In this document: positions 1-9,550 of the stretch, one piece after another
Numbering within the stretch: position 1 is the first letter of the stretch
Layout of the letters: every line of letters begins with the position of its first letter
Assembly: GCA_025602905.1 (NCBI GenBank)
Contig: JAHLKI010000001.1
Location: 1,860,001 to 1,924,000, forward strand
Length of the DNA: 64,000 bases
Source of the DNA: Phlyctochytrium arcticum
Lineage: Eukaryota; Chytridiomycota; Chytridiomycetes; Chytridiales; Chytridiaceae
Reading direction: 5' to 3'
Position numbers and translations under genes: made by a program
The notes under the pieces: model-generated
Databases searched by the model: none
The model's input: the letters and a program-made list of their open reading frames with translations, nothing else
Told to the model about the DNA's origin: nothing

Positions 1-94
1 TCTTCTCAATACATTTCTTCATCGCAACAACCAACTAATCGCTCTGCGACCAGTATATGACTATCGTGACCAGGAGGTGCCATCAGAGACCTTG

Positions 95-2804
95 TTACGA
101 CATCAATAGCGGTTCTTTCAGATTCCGGAACCATTCCTTCAACAATCCTCCGATGTGCGCAGCATGCGGAGGTGGTGTTCGGTTCGGGTTGGGCGTTGGG
201 GTATAATGCAACTCTCCTCCGCCCTCAACAACGTTTCTGAACTTGTCAAGGGTATTTTTGTGCACGGGGCGTCTGAATAGGCCTTCGGTGGCTATTCCCG
301 GGGGGTCTATTGAAAAATATGTTTGTTAGTCAAACAATTTTTTTTTGTCGTTCCGAAAAAAAAACATCTTGGCTTACCTCCGGCACGTAACCATTCGCAC
401 AATTGATACATGTGGGTAGGCAGCATTTCGGGTGTAACAGCTTCCAGCGGTAAACCCGCATGGCACGGAGCCATAAGTTCTTCAATGCTAGACCCATAAA
501 ACCTGGGATCTAAAATAAAATAAAATCAGCGGGAAAGTCTTTTGGAACGTATAGTTTGTAATACTTACGGCTCAGCTGCTTCATTCGTGCTTTCTGGTCG
601 CCGTAAATATCCGGGGCCTTTGGTCGAAACTTGTGCTTCCGCCAGAATTTCTTCCAAACGGAATTGGACGGATATATGTTCCTGTGCAACTGGGATACAT
701 CCAAACAGCCAGTCGCCTCCACAAACGAAAGTAGTTCGCGTTTGATGACTTCAATTGAGGAAGCACCGGTGGTTGTTTTTGCCGCGAGAGATGCAGTGGA
801 TGTGTATGCGGCCGCGTCAGGTGCGGCCAGCGTTGCTGTGGAGCCCATCAACCGGGTCTGGGGAGGTTTCGCAATGGCAGACGACGTGCGTTGCACATAT
901 TCCTTAATCGGTGGTAGCACCCCGCTGGTAGGGACAGACGGTTGATCGTTCGTTTGTTGCTCTGCTGCTTGAACATCCGGACCAGTAACCACTGGCACGA
1001 TTTTGTTTGACCGTCGCAGAGATGATGCACGCGAAAGACTCAAGCTCGAGAATTTTTCAATGGATCTGGAAGGTTTCATTTGTGATGGTGGAGAGGTATC
1101 CCGATGCAAGTTGTTTGAGATCATTTCATTTGATTTAGAGAGTTTGATTTGAGATGGGTGTCGGGACAGACTATCCAGCGACAATTTCTCGAGTGATTTG
1201 GTGGGTTTCGATTGTGTCGAGGTTCGGGAAAGCTGTTGCTGGTCTTGAGAGAATTTATTTTGCGGAGTGGCTCGGGACAGACTTTCAGTAGTGAAAGATT
1301 TATCATTGGATCTGGTTGACTGCAAGGCATTGTCACCTCCCGTAAGAGATAATCGGACAGACGAGCTGCGGAACGAAACGGTCGGAAGCTGTTCAGCGGA
1401 ATTGGCCGGTTTGAGGGATTCTCGACTTCCGCTTAGCGACACGGTACTTCTGCGCTGAGACGATGTCCTAGATCGAGTGCGGACCCGGCCGCGGCCCTCG
1501 CTGGGGTCAGAAGCGGTCTCTGCTTCCCACTGCAGAGTATCTTCGCGCTTGCAGGGTTGTGCATCCTTGTGGAACTCCGATTCCCAAGGCACTATTTTCT
1601 GAATGGATCCGTTGCATGTCGGCGGAGCTGACAGCTTGCGGGGGGGCACTTCAACCTTTTCCGGACCAGAGGCGGGGTTCGAGACGGATGTATCAACCGT
1701 ACTGATCTGCAAGGAGTCCCGGGAACAACGGTCCAGCGAAAGTTTCTCGAAGATTTGGGCTGCTTGCGATTGCGTTGGGCTTTGGCACAGGCTTGGTTGC
1801 TGTTGCTGGTCTTGCGAGATTTTCTTTTGCGAAGTTGCTCGGGACAGACTTTCAGTGAATAAGATATCAATTGAATTGGTTGATCTAATTGCATTGTCAC
1901 CCGTAAGAGGTAATCGGACAGAGGAGCTGCGGACCAAAGAGGTAGAAAGCCGTTCAGCGGAATTGGCCGGTTTGAGGAATTCTCGACTTCCGCTTAGCGA
2001 CACGGTACTTCTGCGCTGAGGCGATGTCCAAGATCGAGTCCGAATCCGGCCGCGGTCCTTGCTGGCGTCAGAAGCGGTCTCTGCTTCCCACTGCAGAGTA
2101 TCTTCGCGCTTGCGGGGTTGTGCATCCTTGTGGGACTCCGATTCCCAAGGCACTATTTTCTGAATGGATCCGTCGGATGTCGGGGGAGCTGACAGCTTGC
2201 CGGGGGGCACTTCAACCTTTTCCGGACCAGAGGCCGGGCTCGACGCGGATGAACCAATGTTGGTAAAGTCCGAATCGGAACTTCCTTTCGGTTTCTCCAC
2301 ATCATTCTGTTCATCATCATCAGCCTGCAGGTCACTCTTTTCGCGTTCATGTAGCCCCACGCTCTTGTCGCCTTCCAAAGCTTCAGGGAAACGGTTTTGG
2401 CTGGTACTGGGACCAGGTTCAGACTGCCGCGTGTCCGATATGGGTGAACCCGCCGTATTTGAATCCGTTGGAGGGACACGGTCAAATGGAGAATCGACAA
2501 TCAAGTGACCAGTAGAGGTGAAAGGTGGCGAAGGAGGAGACGGAGACATCAATCCGCCTGACAACGTCGATTCTAAAGCGGTCGGCGTGAGTGGATCTCC
2601 AGGGCATGGGTTCTTTGTGTGTCTCACCATCCGTGGGCGACAGTTCTCTATCATCGCTACCTTCCAAACGGATAGATACGGATGGGGAGACGTCTTTGGG
2701 GCCATTGAGAGGAATCGCCGGGCCTGATCTTGATTGCGTTGGCGTGTGCGACTGTGATTATAATTCAGTATGGATCTTTCATCAAATACTTCGCGCGCAA
2801 ACAT
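95..2804 (-). CDS. Ser-rich RhoGAP-domain protein (C-terminus disrupted or cut off)
   Basis: Exons read as complement(95..306, 378..509, 569..2804), 859 residues. The last ~115 residues match the N-terminal half of a RhoGAP domain: a pre-helix with GSSIEELM, then ATEGLFRRP (the arginine-finger region of the family) and GGLLKEWFRNLKEPLL. Such proteins speed GTP hydrolysis by Rho-type GTPases. Introns of 59 and 71 bp restore this frame. Residues ~70-740 are low-complexity, Ser/Pro/Gln-rich, with a 187-residue internal duplication. The frame hits TAA at 95-97 halfway through the GAP fold; the missing half appears in another frame (see findings), so the gene may be frameshifted. The ATG at 2804 overlaps a GTATGT donor; an alternative model splices an upstream exon ending at 2807 to 2723. 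The RhoGAP call is firm; the ends are not. Confidence 0.75.
1225..2245 (-). repeat. Tandem 561-bp duplication inside the RhoGAP gene
   Basis: Two adjacent copies, roughly 1225-1685 and 1786-2245, keep the same order with a fixed 561-bp offset (for example gaatggatcc at 1601 and at 2162). The offset is 187 codons, so the frame is kept. Shared protein stretches include SGPEKVEVPP, GSIQKIVPWESE, KREDTLQWEAETASD and RRSTVSLSGSRE. The copies differ by scattered substitutions and small in-frame changes, so this is a fairly recent coding duplication. Confidence 0.9.
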
Positions 2805-2811
2805 ACCTCGA

Positions 2812-3037
2812 CGGGCGGCGTAAACTTTTCATTCGAGGTTATCCGAAGAAATTGGTATGAGTAAGGAATTCGGAACGGTTCAACAAAATATGAGAGGAGG
2901 ACTCACTAGTATATCCCACCAATTGGGTGTGTCCAAAATCAAATATGCCGTAGCAAAAAATGGCATCAGTAAGGAAAACATTTCTTCGGTAAAATGTTCG
3001 AAAACCCATCGGAACAAGGGGGGCTGCCGGGAATGGC
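2812..3037 (-). repeat. Displaced copy of the 200-290-bp decayed unit
   Basis: This stretch is nearly identical to 4432-4668. On the minus strand it reads like an exon (IPGSPPCSDGF, then MFSLLMPFFATAYLIL) followed by a GTGAGT donor and a short conserved tail. A 1-bp deletion after the ILP codons breaks the frame relative to the copy at 4.5 kb. Its left end runs into the putative 5' exon (SNEKFTPPVE) of the RhoGAP gene, so the unit may derive from the front of that gene. Confidence 0.7.
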
Positions 3038-4371
3038 TTTCTTTTATATTAGTTCGGAATGTCCATAACTTTACTTGGCCCGGGCTGCCAATTGAACTTT
3101 TGAACTTTTTCCCCACGGGCCAGTTTATTTTAGCTGTGAGGATTTCAGTTATTTAAGGGTTCTGTGCAAACGGGTTAAACTGGATTTCCCAGGGATATTA
3201 TCGGAAAGTTGAGTATGACGCATACAAAAATCCCAACATGAAGTTGCTGGCCATATAATACTCAAGATAACTGCCATGTAATTTATGTGGTTTAGCGGTT
3301 ACCTCTACTTCCTATGCTGTTCAGTCTCATCATGGTATACTTTTTGGTCCAAATGCTTTGAGTTTCACGCCGTTCCTGTTCGTTAAAAGATTTGGCCCGT
3401 GGGATTGAGGGTTTAGCGACCCTGAGCTCAGGCTATTACAAACCGAGCTTGGCCCGCGGCGTTGAAGCTCAGAGGAAAAAATGAGGTTCTCGGTTGACCC
3501 ATAGCCAAACTCCGACCGGCCAGCGTCCCTGTGGCGGCGGCATGGGCGGGACAGCTTGTCTGGGAGTCGTCAACCGGGGGGTTTACATGATGTGATGGCC
3601 ATTATTATCTCTCCGAAAAGGGGACTATGAAAGAGGAACATTTCCTCACCATGTTCCTGCCAGCACTGTTCTTTATCAAAATGATGGAGGTTCATTTTGA
3701 CGTCCAGTTTAATGTGGCGGGAAATTCACCTTAAACTACCCGTACATATAAATACTTCAACGCTGCAACGATTCTTGTCTTCATGGGTGCAGAGTTTTCC
3801 TGTATGTGAATCCGTCCAAAACGGTATCCGAAAGCCGCTTTAGCCGGCGGTCGCACCTCCCGTGATTAGTATGAGCTATGATGCCATTCGGTCTCTACGA
3901 CCATAGCAATTCGCATCGCTTGATTGTTTGTTAAGGCGCAAGCTGCGAAAGTCGCCAAACTGACATTCAGGAATGATAATTATTTTATAGAACTGGTAAA
4001 AACCGTTGTAGTAATCATAGAAAGCGTAAATTGTTGCTATACGGGTATACAAAATGTCGCCGATGGACCTCGCTCACTCCCTTGCGCGGTGCGCAGCGCG
4101 TCGAAGATCAAGTGTTGGTAAAAGGAGCCACAGCAAATCAAGGACGGAATATACATGTCACTCGTGAATCCTTTGCAAGGATAGTGAGAGCAAGAGCGGA
4201 ATAGACACGTAGATCGAGGAGGCTGCAACGGAGGTAGGGTCTTGTTGGAATGGTTCCCCATGGCTAAAGTCCGCTAGAGACTCTTCCTCTTGATTTCGAT
4301 GGCAGCAATGCTGAAGCGGCGCGAGATTCCGAGGTGTGGGTTACCGTCGAGATCTGAGAAAGGTTAACCCA
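3038..4371. other. Intergenic stretch, no gene recognised
   Basis: About 1.3 kb between repeat copies. Only short overlapping ORFs occur on both strands, with no recognisable domain, tRNA or convincing exon chain. It may hold upstream sequence of the RhoGAP gene or further decayed copies too diverged to see by eye. Confidence 0.5.
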
Positions 4372-5230
4372 GAGAAATTGATATGAGTATGGAATGGTTC
4401 AACAAAATATCCAGATTCAGACTGTCGTGCGTCGACAGGCGGCGTAAACTTTTCATTCGAGGTTATCCGGAGAAATTGATATGAGTATGGAATTGGGAAT
4501 GGTTCAACAAAATATGAGAGGAGGACTCCACAGTATATCCCACCAATTGGGTGTGTCCAAAATAAAATATGCCGTAGCAAAAAATGGCATCAGTAAGGAA
4601 AACACTTCTTCAGGTAAAATGTTTGGAAACCCATCGAAACAAGAGGGTTTGCCGGGGATGCCTTTCAGAACGGGTCCGTAAGTTTTGATGCTTGCAAGAC
4701 TGATCGGCGGTGTGATTGCGAGGTCTAGATCTGCGATGACTGATATGAGTAAGGAGTTCGGAATGGTTCAACAAAATATGAGAGGAGGGCTCACCAGTAA
4801 TTCCCAGAATCCAGGCGTGTCATATATAAAGAACGCTGAAGCGAAAAACGGGAGAAGTAAGGACAACATTTCTTCAGGTAAAATGCTGAAATGCCTTCGG
4901 AACAAGCGGGTTTGCCGGGGATGCCTTTCTTGTGTGTGGTTCTCTTGAGACAGAGAACGTGTCCGTAAGTTTTGGTGGTTGCAAGACTGGTCGGCGGTGC
5001 GATTGCGAGGTCTTGATTTGCGGTGACTGATATGAGTATGGAGTTCGGAATGGTTCAACAAAATATGATAGGAGGGCTCACCAGTAATTCACATAGAGGG
5101 GCGTCATATAAGAAGACAGCTGAGGCAAAAAATGGCAGCAGCAGGGAGAGCATTTTGTTAGGTAAAATGCTGAAATGCCATCGGAACAAGATGTGTCGCC
5201 GAGGATGCCGTTCTTGTGTATTGTTCTGGC
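4372..5230 (-). pseudogene. Array of decayed exon-like repeats
   Basis: Three copies (about 4432-4668, 4737-4930, 5029-5225) plus a short fragment (4372-4412) share a unit of 260-290 bp. Read on the minus strand, the 4.5-kb copy has one open frame (ADLDLAITPPISLAS, KTYGPVLKGIPGKPSC, NILPEEVFSLLMPFF, NWWDIL). The other two tandem copies lost one base just before ILP, which shifts the frame. After the exon-like part two copies keep a GTGAGC donor and an ATATCAG acceptor about 55-60 bp apart; the 4.5-kb copy has a damaged donor. Changes between copies fall mainly at third positions and are conservative on the minus strand (M/L, S/T, D/E, F/W), which suggests past selection on that strand. Product unknown; an F-box resemblance was considered but is weak. 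Confidence 0.55.
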
Positions 5231-5829
5231 CAAATGTATCGAACACCCTTGGAACAATCGGGCTATGGTGTGACGTGTACCTCGCGATGTTCGCGTGTAG
5301 CTACAGAGATGCCGGCAGAACTTCTCCTTTCTGGTGACCCGGCATTGGATCACGTTCTTATTCTGATGTCGGAGTTGTTCCGTCCTGAAAGAGTACTTTA
5401 GTTTAAAATGGGTAATCAGATAAATCTGACGAGAGAGCTTACCATGATTATCGTGGAGGCCAAAGAAAGAGATAGAGCATGGCTGCGTCTGATTTTTCAG
5501 CAAAACGAGTGAATCGCGCAGTTGGACGAGTTATCTCAGTTGAAGTGGTGGATACTGAAGGAAAGCGATGATCTTGCGGAGAGTGACAACTCGGCGTATG
5601 ATGAGGAGCAATGGAATGGGCCAGGATGGCGCTGCAGGTTTGCTTGGTGGTATCTTGTTAATGGATGGGAAGTTGCTGCACCGGGAAGGAACGGTATCGT
5701 AAATATTGCGTGGGTGTGATTGACTAGTGTGATCTGCCACAGTTATATCATTAGATCAAGCTCATTTGCGAAATAACAGGCGAACAAACCATATATAGCT
5801 GTGTTTATGCGGGTTGTCGTCGTCGTCGG
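5231..5829. other. Intergenic stretch with short ambiguous ORFs
   Basis: Open frames of 60-70 codons exist on both strands (5522-5719 plus, 5531-5740 minus), but neither has a recognisable domain or clear splice partners. It may contain the upstream continuation of the decayed array. Confidence 0.4.
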
Positions 5830-6447
5830 TCAGTCAGAAACAGGAGAGGGGTGGCACTTCTGTTTTTTTGGACGTGGGTTTGAGCGGTGACCGATTCTGA
5901 TATTGAGAAACGAGGCCCGCTGCGGTAGTGTGGCCTTGCTGCACGACAGGGTATCCGTCTCCGGTTCTTTGATTGGGAAGTCGGTTTCGGGCTGGTTTTC
6001 CGACTGTGAGCCAGTGGGACGAAAAGCGGCGGGAGGGGAAAAGTTGCTGGATCGGACTGCCGTCTGTCTTTTTCGGTACTTGTAGCTGCAAAGCGCATTA
6101 TGCTGAGTGTCCTTGATCTTGCGCTGGTTCGTTGAGCTGCTGCAGAGAAGTTGTCCTAGGTTCCTGGGTTCAAGCGTATAAAATAACGTTTTTTGTCCGG
6201 AAAGCGCGGAGGGAGCGTCGAACGGTGCGTTTGGCCCCATTGGACGCGACACGAGGACGTGGGAAAAATCGCGCAACGTAAGCAGCTGCGCCGCTAGGGT
6301 TAGTAATGACAGCGTTAAAAAGACGCACCACTCATATTGGACAGGGTTTGAAACTTGAAAGGAAAAGAGTGAGTGAAAGGAACCTTGAGTATAGGAAACG
6401 GTAAGAATGGCTAGCCGCAAAAGAACCACTTTTTGTAGTTCGCCCAT
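5830..6447 (-). CDS. Hypothetical protein with one or two hydrophobic segments
   Basis: An uninterrupted reading frame of about 205 codons starts at the ATG at 6447. It begins with a hydrophobic helix (VVLLRLAILTVSYTQ), has a second strong candidate membrane segment (VFLTLSLLTLAAQLLTL) near residues 45-62, and ends in a basic, Pro/Ser-rich tail. No family is recognised. The lack of introns is unusual here and the tail composition is not distinctive, so this may be a chance frame. Confidence 0.3.
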   Translation of the reverse strand: MGELQKVVLLRLAILTVSYTQGSFHSLFSFQVSNPVQYEWCVFLTLSLLTLAAQLLTLRDFSHVLVSRPMGPNAPFDAPSALSGQKTLFYTLEPRNLGQLLCSSSTNQRKIKDTQHNALCSYKYRKRQTAVRSSNFSPPAAFRPTGSQSENQPETDFPIKEPETDTLSCSKATLPQRASFLNIRIGHRSNPRPKKQKCHPSPVSD

Positions 6448-7136
6448 CGAATTCAAATCTTAGAGTATTAAATATAAATGTGTGATGACGGCTGATGTTA
6501 TGGGAGCGATAAGCATCATGATACTTCAGATGACCTATATATTGTTGAACTTTTTCTTGCAGTTGCCGCTCGTAGATCTTTTACAGTTTGCCAACTTCTA
6601 ATTATTGTAGTGATCAGGGACCGAGAATAAAATCATATGGGACTTACTAAACCCTCTCAGAATCGTGGAGAGAAAAGGCAAATAGTGTCCAGCCATGTAC
6701 AGAGTGATCCGCCCACACTGTATCGACTGGTGAGCGAGAAACAAAGTTATAACCCGATAGCACTTTATTCCAAATGGTGTTTGTGGCATACGGATCGTGC
6801 AAGTCGGATATCCTAACAGATCACCAAGTGTCCAATTCGCACTGTGCATATTTGGCGCTGGCAGACATAGAACGCAAATTGGATGTCACAAGTTCGGGGT
6901 TGGTTCATTTGTCGGGACGTCAGCCGGAGTGCGCGGTGACCTTTTGCAGAAGCGAGCTTGACCCGTCAGTCATCACAAAATACAGACCCCTTTCAGTGGT
7001 AGAGGTAATCGGACATGGTATTGAAAGAGATTATATAATGATCATGAAGATACAAGGGTTAAGAATGACAAATGGGCGAACGTAGAAAGGGAGAGTTTGG
7101 CCGGAGGGAAGAGAGATGGACCTTTTGGGAGCGTGA
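6448..7136. other. Intergenic stretch, nothing recognised
   Basis: About 690 bp, AT-rich near 6460-6560. No ORF with family features and no tRNA-like structure was found. It contains the 3' flank of the NDUFB7 gene. Confidence 0.5.
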
Positions 7137-7756
7137 TTAAGAGTCGAGTTCTGCGGCGACGGCTGATTTGCGTTCTTCATCCAGCTTGGCGCGGCGCTTT
7201 TGCAGCTTGTACATACGGCGCTGGTAGCTAGAAATGACAAAAAAAGAGATTGCATTAGGAAACGGAAATTTTGGGAGGGTAAAGGTTGGAGGAGGGAGCA
7301 TGCGGTTCTCATATTTGTCTTTCTCAGCACTACGCCACTTGCCCCTCTCTTCCAACCCTTCACAAAGCTATTGGGTTCGGACACTTACTCATCATATTGG
7401 CATTTCTTCCAGGCCATTCGCTCCATCTCGCATTTCCACGGCAAATAAAAGTTTTCGTGGCGGCACTTGTTCAGAGCCGGCAAAAGATGGGCACAATAGT
7501 CTCGCCAGCACAAAGGAATTCCTTGACGTTGGAGTTCCTCATTTGATATGTGCATTTCTATAAATCGGCAAAGAAAGGATTAGCAACAAGGTCTTTCATT
7601 TTTGGTGTCCTCTGCTAGAAATCAAACGGGAACAGATGACGCTGTAGGCACTCGCCGGAGAACTGACAGTTCCGACAGCGGCACCCTGTACGCAAGATCT
7701 GAATACTTACTTGGAGGTGTAGTGTCGACCTCTTGGGCATGTGCGGACCCTCCCAT
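7137..7756 (-). CDS. NDUFB7: NADH:ubiquinone oxidoreductase subunit NDUFB7/B18
   Basis: Three exons, complement(7137..7227, 7389..7557, 7711..7756), give 101 residues. The centre carries the twin CX9C (CHCH) motif of this accessory complex I subunit: CAHLLPALNKC and CEMERMAWKKC, flanked by the typical CWRDYC and FYLPWK sequences. A basic helical tail (QRRMYKLQKRRAKL) follows. The protein folds in the mitochondrial intermembrane space by disulfide formation and sits on the membrane arm of complex I. Starting at ATG 7756 gives a short Gly-second N-terminus (MGGSAHAQ), as in animal NDUFB7, where this Gly is myristoylated. The introns (153 and 161 bp) are long for this window. The identification rests on the double CX9C spacing and the surrounding motif, and is strong. 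Confidence 0.88.
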
Positions 7757-9169
7757 CTTGTAAACGGTTGGGTTATCGGGGTGAAAGTTTTTGAAAAGTG
7801 GTGGTATCTCGCTCCCGATTTTTTGGTTCACCAGTAACGTAGTGCCCTTCCTTGTCGATTCACGTTGGCCCTAGAGTTAAAAAGAGCCGCCCAGAATCCA
7901 CCAAACAGAGGTTTTCGCAGACTGTTGCGGTTGCTCCGATCGAGCTCGTTCTTGAAAGCGTCAATACCGGTAAGGGCAAATGAAATGACCAAGCCACGCA
8001 CGGCGCGATATCAAATTGCAAACTTCCACCCAGACTCCCAGACTTCCACCGGCTGTCTTCGCCGTCTTCGCACCTGGAATCGCTGACGGCAAGAAGGATG
8101 CGTTGCTCCTCATATCTGATCAAGAAGGCGATGAACTAACGGCAAGACGGGGCCGTTCCTCTCGAGTATCAAGTCCTGTAGCGTTTTCTGCGGACCACGG
8201 ACCATAGCGATTGATGCCTTGCGGCATGCATTTATGCAGCAAAGGCAGTACAAGAATATATGCTTCAAGAGACATGTAGTGTGATGTACCACATAACGAA
8301 GGATTCTCCGACGGCAGAAAAAGCTCGTTTTGGCAGTCATGCAATACCTCTCTCACCGACGACGCAAATTCCAATGCCGGAAAACGGTTTTCCGCAATGT
8401 TAGAGCGAGAAATGAAGGCCAAGTTGGATATCTTGATCGTTGATGATTGGCTTTATGTGCGATATGTTCCTTCCGTTCTGGACAATGAAAGGTCCGGTAG
8501 ACTTCTGTGTACAAATGCGACCGCACGACGGAAGATGACATAAAGTGATGTGTTACATTCTCATCACCATCGTTTGTACGAACCCTCCTCTTAACAAGCC
8601 TGGACAAGGAAGTCTGGCAGTTAGTTCCGAATTATTCCTTGACCATGTGTGGGACATCGATGGGCATATGGGCTATACGTGCAGAAAGACAGGCCCGCTT
8701 GCACACCATATCGATGAACGGGATCCAGTTCCAGGATCTCCTGTCCGGATGAGCTATGCAATGAGATGATATGTATCGCGCAAGTTTAGTGGGTATAGGC
8801 GAATCCCCAAGTGTCAGTAAGGTTGTGAGTGAATTCTTTCGCATTTACAACAATTATCCCGAGACCAAAAACATGTTGGAACTCCACATAGTAGCCTCAG
8901 CTTCGTTGCTTCGTTCCTTTCATTGGGATCCACGACGACGAAATCCCTGACCCACTTATGCCCCACATTTGTACATTATCTTCTATCTTCCTTTCCTTTA
9001 CCCATATTCCATGTGTATTCACTTTGCACAGCTTTGAACGCTAGCAGCACATGTTCTTTTCTTTATGTACTATACATTTGTACGGGTGATTTGGGGGAGT
9101 TTGTCGACTCTATAAAAGAGGACATCCCCGCCTCGTCTTCTCAATACATCCATTTCCTACAAAACATCT
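7757..9169. other. Intergenic stretch between NDUFB7 and tRNA-Val
   Basis: 1.4 kb with only short overlapping ORFs in all frames and no recognised domain. The proximal part is the probable NDUFB7 promoter and the distal 100 bp flank the tRNA. Confidence 0.5.
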
Positions 9170-9243
9170 GTTCTCATGGTGTAGTTGGTTATCACATCTG
9201 CTTAACACGCAGAAGGTCTCCAGTTCGAACCTGGATGAGAACA
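9170..9243 (+). tRNA. tRNA-Val (anticodon AAC)
   Basis: A 74-nt cloverleaf without intron. The acceptor stem pairs GTTCTCA with TGAGAAC, the anticodon stem TCTGC/GCAGA encloses loop TTAACAC with AAC at the centre, and the T arm holds GTTCGAAC. A box (TGGTGTAGTTGG) and B box are intact. A T5 run directly downstream (from 9246) is a Pol III terminator. Confidence 0.93.
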
Positions 9244-9550
9244 TCTTTTTGAATTTTTTCGGTGGTACAATTTTTCCTCATTAGATCGACCGTGGGAATA
9301 GGAGAAGGCGCGAGTACATACAAACCCCAGGGACATGAATCAGGACGGGACATACGACAAACATGTGGCATGCGCTCAACGCAACGAATAACTTGTTTTA
9401 TTGCGAGTTGGTCAAAAAGAAATGTCAAAAGAGTAAAGGTATGGAGACCTCACTAAACAGAAAATGTACAAAGTTTACATAGATACTTGGAGAGGGGGGA
9501 TTGAGGAGGTTTGTAGAGGAAATCCCCCGGGTGGTAGGGAAGGGAAGCAA
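9244..9550. other. Spacer between tRNA-Val and the GH16 3' end
   Basis: Contains the Pol III terminator next to the tRNA and then the 3' flank of the minus-strand GH16 gene. No other feature seen. Confidence 0.5.

Noticed and set aside
4500..4747. F-box reading of the repeat unit (LPEEV ... WWDIL)
   Set aside because: The spacing from LP to the Trp is about ten residues short of an F-box and no LRR or other partner domain follows.
4372..5230. CRISPR-like or transposon terminal repeats
   Set aside because: Copies are 200-290 bp with coding-style divergence; there are no short regular spacers, inverted ends or target-site duplications.
7860..8123. 87-codon minus-strand frame upstream of NDUFB7
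   Set aside because: No domain, no splice link to the NDUFB7 start; treated as upstream flank.
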